A DNA stretch of 64,000 bases from Paenimyroides tangerinum (GTDB lineage: Bacteria; Bacteroidota; Bacteroidia; Flavobacteriales; Flavobacteriaceae). Shown here piece after piece: positions 18,122 to 24,787 of this stretch. Below the pieces are notes generated by a model. That model saw nothing but the letters and a program-made list of their open reading frames with translations. It was not told where the DNA came from and did no database searches. The stretch's first letter is position 1. Every line of letters begins with the position of its first letter. The position numbers were made by a program, and so were the translations under genes. The stretch covers positions 1 to 64,000 of the forward strand of contig NZ_RQVQ01000001.1 in NCBI RefSeq assembly GCF_003865405.1, written 5' to 3'.

Positions 18122-18826
18122 TTACTCTTCGCTTTTAGATTGAATTTTCAATTTTAAAGCTTCCAATTCATTTTCAATCAAATCACCTTTAAGAGTTTCG
18201 TTAATTTCATCATCAACTGTTTTGGTATTGTTCGCCATATAACCATATGCTTGCGCCAAAGCTTCGTCTTCTTCTACTTTGTTTTTCATACGTTCAAGCA
18301 TACTAACCGTACTGTTCGAATCGATTTTCGCCATTTGCTTGTTCACCATTTTTGTAGCATTTGCCACACGAACACGCGCTTTTAAAGTCGTCAATTCATT
18401 TTCCCATTTATTGATATTGAATTTAAGAACTTCGGTATTTTTAAAAACTTCTTCTGCCGATTTTTCGTGAACGGTTACTTGATATTCCAATTCGGCAATT
18501 TCTTCAAGCAAGCGTTTCTTAATCATCAAAGCTTCTTTCGCAAGAGATTCGGCTTGTTCAACAGTAATTTCATTTCGATTTGCTTTCTCTAATAACAAGA
18601 TTGCTTTATTTTCGTATTCTTCTGCTTCTTTGGTTTTAGCTTTTACAGAATTCTGAGTTCGGATTGCCATTGCTTTAACTTTTGCATAAGCTTCCAATGC
18701 TTGATTCAAGTCTTCGCGCATTTCACGAATTCCTTGTTCAGTCATTTTAATTGGTTCTTCCATTTTTTCGACTACCGAATGTATTTCGGCTTGTCCGATT
18801 CTAAATATGCGTTTAAAAATATTCAT
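18122..18826 (-). CDS. pspA: PspA/IM30 (ESCRT-III-like) membrane-stress protein
   Basis: This 234-aa protein is almost entirely helical. It starts with an amphipathic helix (MNIFKRIFRIGQAEIHSVVE), followed by the family motif EEPIKMTEQGIREMREDL and long coiled coils to about residue 190. This matches PspA/Vipp1, which bind damaged inner membrane and polymerise like ESCRT-III. It is the second gene of the operon, 14 bases after the YbjN-like gene. No PspF-type activator or PspBC is present nearby; instead an XRE regulator is divergent from the operon. Confidence 0.92.
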   Translation of the reverse strand: MNIFKRIFRIGQAEIHSVVEKMEEPIKMTEQGIREMREDLNQALEAYAKVKAMAIRTQNSVKAKTKEAEEYENKAILLLEKANRNEITVEQAESLAKEALMIKKRLLEEIAELEYQVTVHEKSAEEVFKNTEVLKFNINKWENELTTLKARVRVANATKMVNKQMAKIDSNSTVSMLERMKNKVEEDEALAQAYGYMANNTKTVDDEINETLKGDLIENELEALKLKIQSKSEE

Positions 18827-18840
18827 CTTATTTGTTTTTT

Positions 18841-19233
18841 TTATTGTTTAGAAAATTCAATGATTTGAGCAGAAAATTCACTCATTAATAAGCTTAAAGA
18901 ATTTAAGGTTGCTTCAAACTCATTTTGATCTAAATTTGAGATTTGAAGTGTGTAACGATAAATCACTTTTGTTCCGTCTTCCGTGATTGCAAAAGCTCCG
19001 TGGATGATATCGCGATTTTTCATCAACAAGGCTTTAAACATTTCACAATTTTCATTTGTAATGGTAAACAAATACAATTCGAAAATTATAATCGGTGGTG
19101 CAATCCCAACTATTAAGTTTTGAATGCCATCCATTAGATTCTCAATCATAAAAACACCTTCACTTTCATTGCTGTAAGAAATGGTATAATCTACGTTTCG
19201 AATATAAGTTTCAACTTTAGAGAAATAATTCAT
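18841..19233 (-). CDS. YbjN-like protein, first gene of the PspA operon
   Basis: The 130-aa product starts at MNYFSKVETYIRNVDYTISY. A longer frame reaching 19302 exists, but its extra 23 residues would cover the intergenic palindrome and are not protein-like, so the internal Met (ATG at 19233) is chosen. The alternating strand-helix pattern fits the YbjN/Tir-chaperone-like fold, in which small proteins bind partners. It leads the operon and is followed 14 bases later by pspA. A function as adaptor or chaperone for PspA is inference from position. Confidence 0.75.
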   Translation of the reverse strand: MNYFSKVETYIRNVDYTISYSNESEGVFMIENLMDGIQNLIVGIAPPIIIFELYLFTITNENCEMFKALLMKNRDIIHGAFAITEDGTKVIYRYTLQISNLDQNEFEATLNSLSLLMSEFSAQIIEFSKQ

Positions 19234-19281
19234 TTTGATGTTAATTGTGTTTTTTGTAATTTGCTTCCATAAAATTAAACA

Positions 19282-19304
19282 ATTTGCTAAAAAAATTAGC
19301 AAAT
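19282..19304. promoter_or_regulatory. Perfect palindrome, candidate operator
   Basis: The site ATTTGCTAA-N5-TTAGCAAAT is a perfect 9-bp inverted repeat with an A5 spacer. It sits in the 94-base gap between the PspA operon (minus) and the XRE regulator (plus), 24 bases before the regulator's ATG. Its size and symmetry suit a dimeric HTH protein. The divergent XRE protein is the obvious candidate to bind it and control both directions. Confidence 0.6.
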
Positions 19305-19327
19305 CAAAATGTTAAAATTTTCTTAAA

Positions 19328-19993
19328 ATGACTAAGATAGGCGAAAATATAAAAAAACTAAGACAAGTAAAGAACTTAACACAGCAATCATTTGCTGATT
19401 TATTTGAAGTTAGCCGTGGAAACATCTCTTCATACGAAGAAAAGCGTGCTGAACCAAAAATTGAAACAATTAGCAAAATTGCTAAATATTTTAGCATACC
19501 AATTGGGCATTTGATTGAAAAAAACTTAACTGTAAATGAAATATTACACTTTGATAACTATTTCGAGGAAGGTGATCCTTTACAGAATGTTAAAAATTTG
19601 AGCAAAATTCCTTTTTTATCGAGAGAAGTTTTACAAGAAAAAAAAGATTTAAAATTAAATATGGATAAATATCCTTCTATCTTTTTCCCTATTTATAATT
19701 CGCATACTTTTATTGCATTAGAATACAATTCAGGTTTAGGAGCACCGATTGATTTTCCATATGAAGAACCGACCATTTTGTTTTTTGAACATCTGGAAGT
19801 AGAAAATCTACATTTGGTTGAAGATAAATTTGGTCTTTATCTAATAGAAGATGACGTATTTATTGGTAAATACCGTCAAGAAGAAAATGAACTTGTTTTG
19901 GAATTAAATCAATGGAAAAAAATCACTTTTAATATTGAGCAAATTCAAAATTTTTATCAGTTGTATTCGGTATATAAGAAGGTGTATAAATAA
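19328..19993 (+). CDS. XRE-family transcriptional regulator
   Basis: This 221-aa protein has a Cro/C1-type helix-turn-helix at residues 4-62 (IGENIKKLRQVKNLTQQSFADL, VSRGNISSYEEKRAEPKIET). A beta-rich C-terminal domain (about 110-215) is reminiscent of the LexA/S24 sensing fold, but no Ser-Lys catalytic pair is evident, so autocleavage is unlikely. It is transcribed away from the PspA-flotillin operon and probably controls it. A second TTAGCAA/TTGCTAA inverted pair lies inside this gene at 19470-19485. A terminator follows. Confidence 0.85.
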   Translation: MTKIGENIKKLRQVKNLTQQSFADLFEVSRGNISSYEEKRAEPKIETISKIAKYFSIPIGHLIEKNLTVNEILHFDNYFEEGDPLQNVKNLSKIPFLSREVLQEKKDLKLNMDKYPSIFFPIYNSHTFIALEYNSGLGAPIDFPYEEPTILFFEHLEVENLHLVEDKFGLYLIEDDVFIGKYRQEENELVLELNQWKKITFNIEQIQNFYQLYSVYKKVYK

Positions 19994-19994
19994 A

Positions 19995-20031
19995 AAAAAA
20001 AACTCCATCCGAAATACGAGTGGAGTTTTTT
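19995..20031. terminator. Bidirectional terminator, XRE gene and rplS
   Basis: The inverted arms AACTCCA and TGGAGTT (around 20001-20007 and 20021-20027) are flanked by an A-tract and a T-tract, between convergent stop codons at 19993 and 20050. The loop is about 13 bases. Confidence 0.75.
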
Positions 20032-20049
20032 ATAGTCTTAATTAAAAGA

Positions 20050-20406
20050 TTACTTACGACGTAATTCTTTAATTTTAGCTTTTTTACCAGTAAGTTCTCT
20101 GAAGTAGAAGATACGAGCTCTACGAACTTTACCTCTTTGATTAACTTCAACTTTTTGTAAAGCTGGCATGTTGATTGGGAAGATACGCTCTACTCCAACG
20201 TTTCCAGACATTTTACGGATTGTGAAAGTTTCAGTTGTTCCAGAACCTCTTCTTTGGATTACAACTCCTTTGAAGAACTGAGTTCTAGTTTTTTCACCCT
20301 CTTTAATTTCATAAAAAACTGTGATTGTATCTCCAGCTTTGAAATCAGGAAAATCTTTTTTTGTAACGAATTCGTCTTGTACGAATTTTAATAAATCTAA
20401 AGCCAT
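20050..20406 (-). CDS. rplS: 50S ribosomal protein L19
   Basis: This 118-aa protein matches bacterial L19: FKAGDTITVFYEIKEGEKTR, FKGVVIQRRGSG, TFTIRKMSGNVGVERIFPI and the basic tail VRRARIFYFREL. L19 sits at the 30S-50S interface. It follows trmD on the same strand, as is usual, but with a TraB/GumN gene in between. It has its own strong promoter and a structured 5' leader. Confidence 0.97.
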   Translation of the reverse strand: MALDLLKFVQDEFVTKKDFPDFKAGDTITVFYEIKEGEKTRTQFFKGVVIQRRGSGTTETFTIRKMSGNVGVERIFPINMPALQKVEVNQRGKVRRARIFYFRELTGKKAKIKELRRK

Positions 20407-20472
20407 CGCTTAAATAAATTTAGGTTAAATCAGAACAACGTGCACGTTTCTCGCTAGAGGTTGATCCAATTG
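20407..20472 (-). ncRNA. Candidate rplS mRNA leader (L19 autoregulatory type)
   Basis: The promoter -7 element at 20478-20485 predicts a 5' untranslated region of about 65 bases. It contains the perfect palindrome AACGTGCACGTT and a hairpin with arms AGAA-ACG and CGT-TTCT. A ribosomal-protein leader class in front of rplS in Flavobacteria ('L19-Flavobacteria') is known to me from RNA family collections. Position and structure fit, but no covariance-model match was run. Confidence 0.45.
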
Positions 20473-20477
20473 AGGTG

Positions 20478-20510
20478 CAAATATAATTCTTTTTATTTAT
20501 TTGTTCCAAA
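20478..20510 (-). promoter_or_regulatory. Promoter of rplS
   Basis: The minus strand has TTTG (20510-20507) and TATATTTG (20485-20478), which match the Bacteroidota -33 and -7 elements with a 21-base spacer. This gives rplS its own transcript separate from trmD. Confidence 0.6.
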
Positions 20511-20584
20511 TATTTTATTGAACATTTTTTACCCGAAACATACTCTTAACTAACTGAATATATAATAGTTAATATTTTATGTTA

Positions 20585-21436
20585 TTATTTTACAGCTTCA
20601 ACTTTATAACCTACTTTACGTAACAAATCCAAAACTCCATCTTCACTTCCTAAATGTGCAGCTCCAACTGCAAAAAATGTTGGTTTTGATTGCATCATCT
20701 CAGGCATTTTTTTTACCCAATTGTTATTTCTGTTTACAACAAATTCATCATAAGCTTTGCTATCCATATAACTCGCTTGTTTTAATAAATCCAAAAGCTT
20801 ATCAATATTTTGTTCTTTATAAAGTTCAACCATTTGCTTGTTAGAATCCGAACCAGTTCCTAATTCCTCAAGCATTTTTATAGAAGCATCAATGTTTAAA
20901 TGATCTTCCATGATTTTCATCTGCTCAGAAATGCTTTCTAATCCATTAAGTGATTTTTGTGATGCCATCGCTTTTTGAATCAATTCTATTTCATACATTT
21001 TCATATTTTCACAAGGAAAAGATTTCATTGTAACCAAACTTGCAATACCACTTTCAGAAACATTATCAAACATTGCGATATCCATTGCTAATTTCTCTTT
21101 TAAAAGAGCTGCTAATTTTTCATATTGTTTTGGAGAAATTCTTTCTTTCAATGATTTGTCGGATTGCATTGCATTTTGCATTAACATCATTTCTTCCATA
21201 TTACCAAAATTAATCTCAGTTACTAATGCTTCAGAATTTTTTAATGCATTTTCGAAATTATCAGTAAAAAAATAATCTGGTTCACAAATCATGTGAATGG
21301 TTCCGAATACATAAGACGGCTTAGTCAAACCATTTCCTGAAATTTTCCATAATAAAGAATTTTCGTTCTGAGCAAAACCAATTGCCGATACTAAAAATAA
21401 TATGAACGTAAATAAAGATCTAAATAAATTTTTCAT
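20585..21436 (-). CDS. TraB/GumN family protein, exported
   Basis: This 283-aa protein has a signal peptide (about residues 1-22, ending SAIGFAQ) and both family signatures: YVFGTIHM near residue 42 and FAVGAAHLGSEDGVLDLLRKVGY near the end. The GTIH and GAAHL histidines, with conserved acidic residues, are thought to form a Tiki/TraB-like metalloprotease site. Activity of the bacterial proteins is little characterised. It lies between trmD and rplS on the same strand, with an 87-base gap to trmD. No clear promoter of its own was found. Confidence 0.88.
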   Translation of the reverse strand: MKNLFRSLFTFILFLVSAIGFAQNENSLLWKISGNGLTKPSYVFGTIHMICEPDYFFTDNFENALKNSEALVTEINFGNMEEMMLMQNAMQSDKSLKERISPKQYEKLAALLKEKLAMDIAMFDNVSESGIASLVTMKSFPCENMKMYEIELIQKAMASQKSLNGLESISEQMKIMEDHLNIDASIKMLEELGTGSDSNKQMVELYKEQNIDKLLDLLKQASYMDSKAYDEFVVNRNNNWVKKMPEMMQSKPTFFAVGAAHLGSEDGVLDLLRKVGYKVEAVK

Positions 21437-21499
21437 GTCTTAAAAGTTTAATTATACAAGTAAGTATTCAAATCGAAAAAACGTTACAGTTAAAAACAA

Positions 21500-21526
21500 A
21501 AAAATCTGAAAATTAATTCAGATTAT
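21500..21526 (-). terminator. Weak hairpin at the trmD 3' end
   Basis: The arms AATCTGAA and TTCAGATT (21503-21510 and 21518-21525) overlap the trmD stop and are followed on the minus strand by a T-rich run. It is a plausible but weak terminator between trmD and the TraB/GumN gene. Confidence 0.45.
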
Positions 21527-22203
21527 TCTTTATCTAGTAAATCGGGTCTGCGATTTAATGTATGTTCATATGCTTTTTGTTCACGCCATTTTTCAATTTC
21601 AGGAAAATTACCACTCAATAAAATATCCGGAACTTTCCATCCTTTATATTCAGCTGGACGTGTATAAATCGGCGGAGCTAATAAATTGTCTTGGAAACTA
21701 TCCGTTAAAGCAGAAGTTTCGTTAGATAAAACACCAGGAATCAAACGGATAATTGTATCACAAAGAACAGCTGCTCCTAATTCACCACCAGAAAGTACAT
21801 AATCACCAATTGAAATTTCTCGGGTAATAAAGTTATCACGAACACGTTGATCGACTCCTTTATAATGTCCGCACAAAATAATGATATTTTCAACCATCGA
21901 CATTTTATTAGCGATTTGTTGATTCAGAGTTTCACCATCTGGCGACATATAAATGACTTCATCGTAATTACGTTCATTTTTTAGTTTGGTAATACAAGCG
22001 TCAATAGGCTCAATACTCATTACCATACCTGCTCCACCTCCAAATTGATAATCATCAACATTCTTATGTTTGTTGGTACTATAATCTCTAAGGTTATGAA
22101 AATGAACTTCAACCAATCCTTTTGCAATGGCTCTTTTAAGAATCGAAGCTTCAAACGGACTTTTAATTAATTCTGGTAAAACGGTAATAATATCGATACG
22201 CAT
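21523..22203 (-). CDS. trmD: tRNA (guanine-37-N1)-methyltransferase
   Basis: This 226-aa enzyme methylates G37 next to the anticodon using SAM, which prevents frameshifting. The diagnostic knot sequences are present: [52 protein letters not shown] and [10 protein letters not shown]. The start is set at [11 protein letters not shown] (ATG at 22203), the usual TrmD beginning. An ATG six codons upstream adds MHKITI, which has no counterpart in the family. rplS lies downstream after the TraB/GumN gene. Confidence 0.96.
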   Translation of the reverse strand: MRIDIITVLPELIKSPFEASILKRAIAKGLVEVHFHNLRDYSTNKHKNVDDYQFGGGAGMVMSIEPIDACITKLKNERNYDEVIYMSPDGETLNQQIANKMSMVENIIILCGHYKGVDQRVRDNFITREISIGDYVLSGGELGAAVLCDTIIRLIPGVLSNETSALTDSFQDNLLAPPIYTRPAEYKGWKVPDILLSGNFPEIEKWREQKAYEHTLNRRPDLLDKE

Positions 22204-22344
22204 GATTGTAATTTTATGCAAAAATAAACCAATTTATTAAAGTAACGAATATGTTTGATTCTGGATTTTAAAATCTCATACATAATTAAGTCTTTTTTAA
22301 CGAATCAAGAAGCTATTACAAATATAGATTTTAACAAAAAAACG

Positions 22345-22352
22345 TATCTTTG
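22345..22352 (+). promoter_or_regulatory. -7 element of the immunophilin gene
   Basis: TATCTTTG matches TAnnTTTG exactly, 26 bases before the ATG at 22379. No clear -33 TTG at the usual spacing. Confidence 0.55.
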
Positions 22353-22378
22353 CACTTATTTATTTTAAATCAGAAAAG

Positions 22379-23311
22379 ATGCAAGACGGAATTTATGCAA
22401 AATTTAATACCGAAAAAGGTTCGATTTTAGTAAAATTAACTCACGATAAAACTCCTGGAACTGTTGGAAACTTTGTTGCTTTAGCAGAAGGAAATTTAGA
22501 AAATAAAGCACGTCCGCAAGGAAAACCATATTACGATGGATTGAAATTTCACCGTGTGATTCAAGATTTCATGATTCAAGGTGGTTGTCCAAAAGGAACA
22601 GGAACTGGTGATGCAGGTTATAAATTTGATGATGAATTTCATCCAGAATTAAAACACGATCGCCCTGGAATTTTATCTATGGCAAATGCTGGTCCTGGAA
22701 CAAATGGATCTCAGTTTTTCATCACGCATATTGCAACGCCTTGGTTAGATAATAATCATACTGTTTTTGGTCATGTTATTGAAGGACAAGAAATTGTTGA
22801 TGCAGTGGAACAATCGGATGTTTTAGAAAGCGTTGAAATCATCAGAGTTGGAGAAGAAGCTAAGAACTGGAATGCAGTTGAGGCTTTCCGTACTTTCGAA
22901 GGTTCTCGTGAGAAAAGAATTGCTGCTGAAAAAGCTGCTGCTGCTGCTGAATTAGATGCTATTGCTGCAGGTTTTGAAACAACAGAAAGTGGTTTACGTT
23001 ACCAATTCATTCAGAAAGGAAATGGAAAACAAGCTGAAAAAGGTAAAAAAGTAGCAGTTCATTACAAAGGACAATTAGTAAACGGAAAAGAATTTGATAA
23101 CTCATTCAAACGTAAAGATCCAATTGAATTTACGTTAGGAGTTGGACAAGTTATCGAAGGATGGGACGAAGGTATTCAATTATTAAAAGTTGGAGATAAA
23201 GCTCGTTTTGTTATTCCTTCTCATTTAGGATACGGTTCTCGTGGTGCTGGTGGAGTTATTCCTCCAAATGCAGTTTTAATTTTCGATGTAGAATTAATGG
23301 ATGTGAAATAA
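22379..23311 (+). CDS. Dual cyclophilin-FKBP peptidyl-prolyl isomerase
   Basis: This 310-aa fusion joins two unrelated prolyl isomerase families. Residues 1-160 are cyclophilin (LKFHRVIQDFMIQGGCP, PGILSMANAGPGTNGSQFFI, NNHTVFGHVIEG). An Ala/Glu-rich helix (about 170-195) links to an FKBP domain (about 197-310; VAVHYKGQLVNGKEFDNS, VIEGWDEGIQLLKVGDKA, IPPNAVLIFDVELMDV). Key catalytic residues of both domains are visible. No signal peptide, so it acts in the cytoplasm on protein folding. From memory, such cyclophilin-FKBP proteins (CFBP) have been described in Flavobacterium. Confidence 0.95.
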   Translation: MQDGIYAKFNTEKGSILVKLTHDKTPGTVGNFVALAEGNLENKARPQGKPYYDGLKFHRVIQDFMIQGGCPKGTGTGDAGYKFDDEFHPELKHDRPGILSMANAGPGTNGSQFFITHIATPWLDNNHTVFGHVIEGQEIVDAVEQSDVLESVEIIRVGEEAKNWNAVEAFRTFEGSREKRIAAEKAAAAAELDAIAAGFETTESGLRYQFIQKGNGKQAEKGKKVAVHYKGQLVNGKEFDNSFKRKDPIEFTLGVGQVIEGWDEGIQLLKVGDKARFVIPSHLGYGSRGAGGVIPPNAVLIFDVELMDVK

Positions 23312-23332
23312 TTTTTCACTAAAATATATTTA

Positions 23333-23363
23333 AAAAGCTCTTCAGAAATGAAGGGCTTTTTTT
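23333..23363 (+). terminator. Terminator of the immunophilin gene
   Basis: The stem AAAAGCTCTTC/GAAGGGCTTTT (23333-23343 and 23350-23360, one G-T pair) runs into a T-tract 21 bases after the stop codon. Confidence 0.8.
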
Positions 23364-23498
23364 ACATAAAAAAACTTTTTCAAGAATCATTTGAGAATAA
23401 AAAAATAGCATATTTGTTAAAATTTAATAAAAAATACAAATTTTAAGAATAAAAAAAATATTATGTTTTTATTAGTTGTATTATTATGAATATTTTAA

Positions 23499-23528
23499 TT
23501 GCTACTTTCTCAAATCTTTTTATACTTG
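23499..23528 (+). promoter_or_regulatory. Putative promoter of the acetate transporter gene
   Basis: TTG (23499-23501) and TATACTTG (23521-23528, one mismatch to TAnnTTTG) are separated by 19 bases. The -7 element lies 14 bases before the ATG. Confidence 0.45.
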
Positions 23529-23542
23529 TAAAAATTTAAAAG

Positions 23543-24109
23543 ATGAGTGAGTACTTACATTTAAAAGATCAAACTTCAAATCCTGGACCAATCGGATTAT
23601 TTGGATTTGCACTAACTACAATTTTATTAAACATACATAATGCAGGTTTCTTTCCTATCGACACAATGATTATGGGAATGGGTATTTTCTTTGGAGGAAT
23701 CGCACAGTTTTGTGCTGGTATTATGGAATGGAAAAGAGGAAATCAATTTGGAAGCGTTGCATTTATGTCATTCGGTGCATTTTGGCTATCTCTTGTTTTT
23801 ATTTGGATTGCATCTGCTGCTGGATTACCAAAGCCAGATTCAATTTCTATGGGAAGTTATTTAGCAATTTGGGGATTATTTGCATTTGTATTTTTTATAC
23901 AAACTTTAAATGGATTAATGATTGGTAAAATCTTATTCGGTTTATTAGTTATCTTATTTGCTTTACTTTCGATTTATAATTTCACAGGAATTGCTTGGAT
24001 TGGAAAACTAGCTGGTTTCGAAGGAATTTTATGTGGATTTGTTGCTTTCTATGAAGGAAGCGCGATTATGATTAATCACAAATACCAAAAAAATGTACTA
24101 CCAATGTAA
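23543..24109 (+). CDS. satP: GPR1/FUN34/YaaH (SatP) acetate transporter
   Basis: This 188-aa inner-membrane protein has six predicted membrane helices. The family motif NPGPIGLFGFALTT lies near the start (residues 12-25), and FWLSL and the C-terminal GSAIMINH region also fit. SatP-type proteins carry acetate/succinate with protons, probably as hexamers. It stands alone with its own candidate promoter and terminator. The family is clear; the acetate substrate follows from the family. Confidence 0.9.
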   Translation: MSEYLHLKDQTSNPGPIGLFGFALTTILLNIHNAGFFPIDTMIMGMGIFFGGIAQFCAGIMEWKRGNQFGSVAFMSFGAFWLSLVFIWIASAAGLPKPDSISMGSYLAIWGLFAFVFFIQTLNGLMIGKILFGLLVILFALLSIYNFTGIAWIGKLAGFEGILCGFVAFYEGSAIMINHKYQKNVLPM

Positions 24110-24130
24110 TTCTATAATTATTTAATTTTA

Positions 24131-24172
24131 AAATCCTCATTAACACTAATTTTAGTTTTTTGAGGATTTTTT
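24131..24172 (+). terminator. Terminator of the acetate transporter gene
   Basis: The arms AAATCCTCA and TGAGGATTT (24131-24139 and 24161-24169) have a 21-base loop and an adjoining T-tract. Confidence 0.6.
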
Positions 24173-24187
24173 TTATGATTAAAATTG

Positions 24188-24195
24188 TATTTTTG
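24188..24195 (+). promoter_or_regulatory. -7 element of the 24210 gene
   Basis: TATTTTTG matches TAnnTTTG, 14 bases before the ATG at 24210. Confidence 0.5.
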
Positions 24196-24209
24196 GAAAA
24201 ACTTTCAAA

Positions 24210-24755
24210 ATGAAGAAAATAATACACTCGTTATTCTTATTTCCTGTTTTTTGTTTTGCTCAAATTGATGTTCCTATTCATTGTGGATTTGATTTTACTT
24301 CATATTTTGTAGTTCATCCGCACGAAGACGGAAAATCTAAAACGATTGATGGCTTACGTCTTTCGATTGTTGACACGAATGAGAATGAGGTAATTAATGA
24401 GAATAACAGTTTAAGCTGGATTAATTCGGGAAAGCCACTTGTCTTTACAAGAAACTATAAAATAAACGAACAAAATAAAAGAATACCAATAACAGAAAAT
24501 GGAAAATGGTTTTACTATTTCGCTGATGATCATTATCTATTAACTGTTGCAAATACTTTTCAAGCAGAAAATTATATGCTTAAGGTTGAAGATGTAGATG
24601 GCGAAGAAAACGGCGGAAATTTCAAAACACAATACATTCCATTAGCAAGCTATAACATGTATATTCTATGTACATCTGAAGAAAGACAGAAAGCGATGCA
24701 ATTTGGTAGAAAAGTTACCAATAGACCACTTGATATTGTAATGGAAAAAAAATAG
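24210..24755 (+). CDS. Exported protein of unknown function
   Basis: I do not recognise this 181-aa protein. It has a signal peptide (about residues 1-18, ending VFCFAQ) with no lipobox, so it is probably periplasmic. The mature part is mixed and rich in charged residues, with a CGFDF motif near residue 25 and HPHEDGKSK near 37. It is a single-gene unit with its own -7 element and a strong terminator. No neighbour suggests a role. Confidence 0.75.
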   Translation: MKKIIHSLFLFPVFCFAQIDVPIHCGFDFTSYFVVHPHEDGKSKTIDGLRLSIVDTNENEVINENNSLSWINSGKPLVFTRNYKINEQNKRIPITENGKWFYYFADDHYLLTVANTFQAENYMLKVEDVDGEENGGNFKTQYIPLASYNMYILCTSEERQKAMQFGRKVTNRPLDIVMEKK

Positions 24756-24787
24756 GGAACTTAAAATTAAGTTCCCTATTTTTTTAT
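24749..24787. terminator. Bidirectional terminator
   Basis: The 14-bp stem AAAATAGGGAACTT/AAGTTCCCTATTTT (24749-24762 and 24769-24782) overlaps the stop codon of the plus-strand gene and abuts the minus-strand oxidoreductase stop at 24784. Confidence 0.88.

Noticed and set aside
19234-19302. Extended N-terminus for the YbjN-like protein
   Set aside because: The 23 extra residues cover the palindromic operator and the divergent promoter gap and are not conserved-looking; the internal ATG at 19233 is better.
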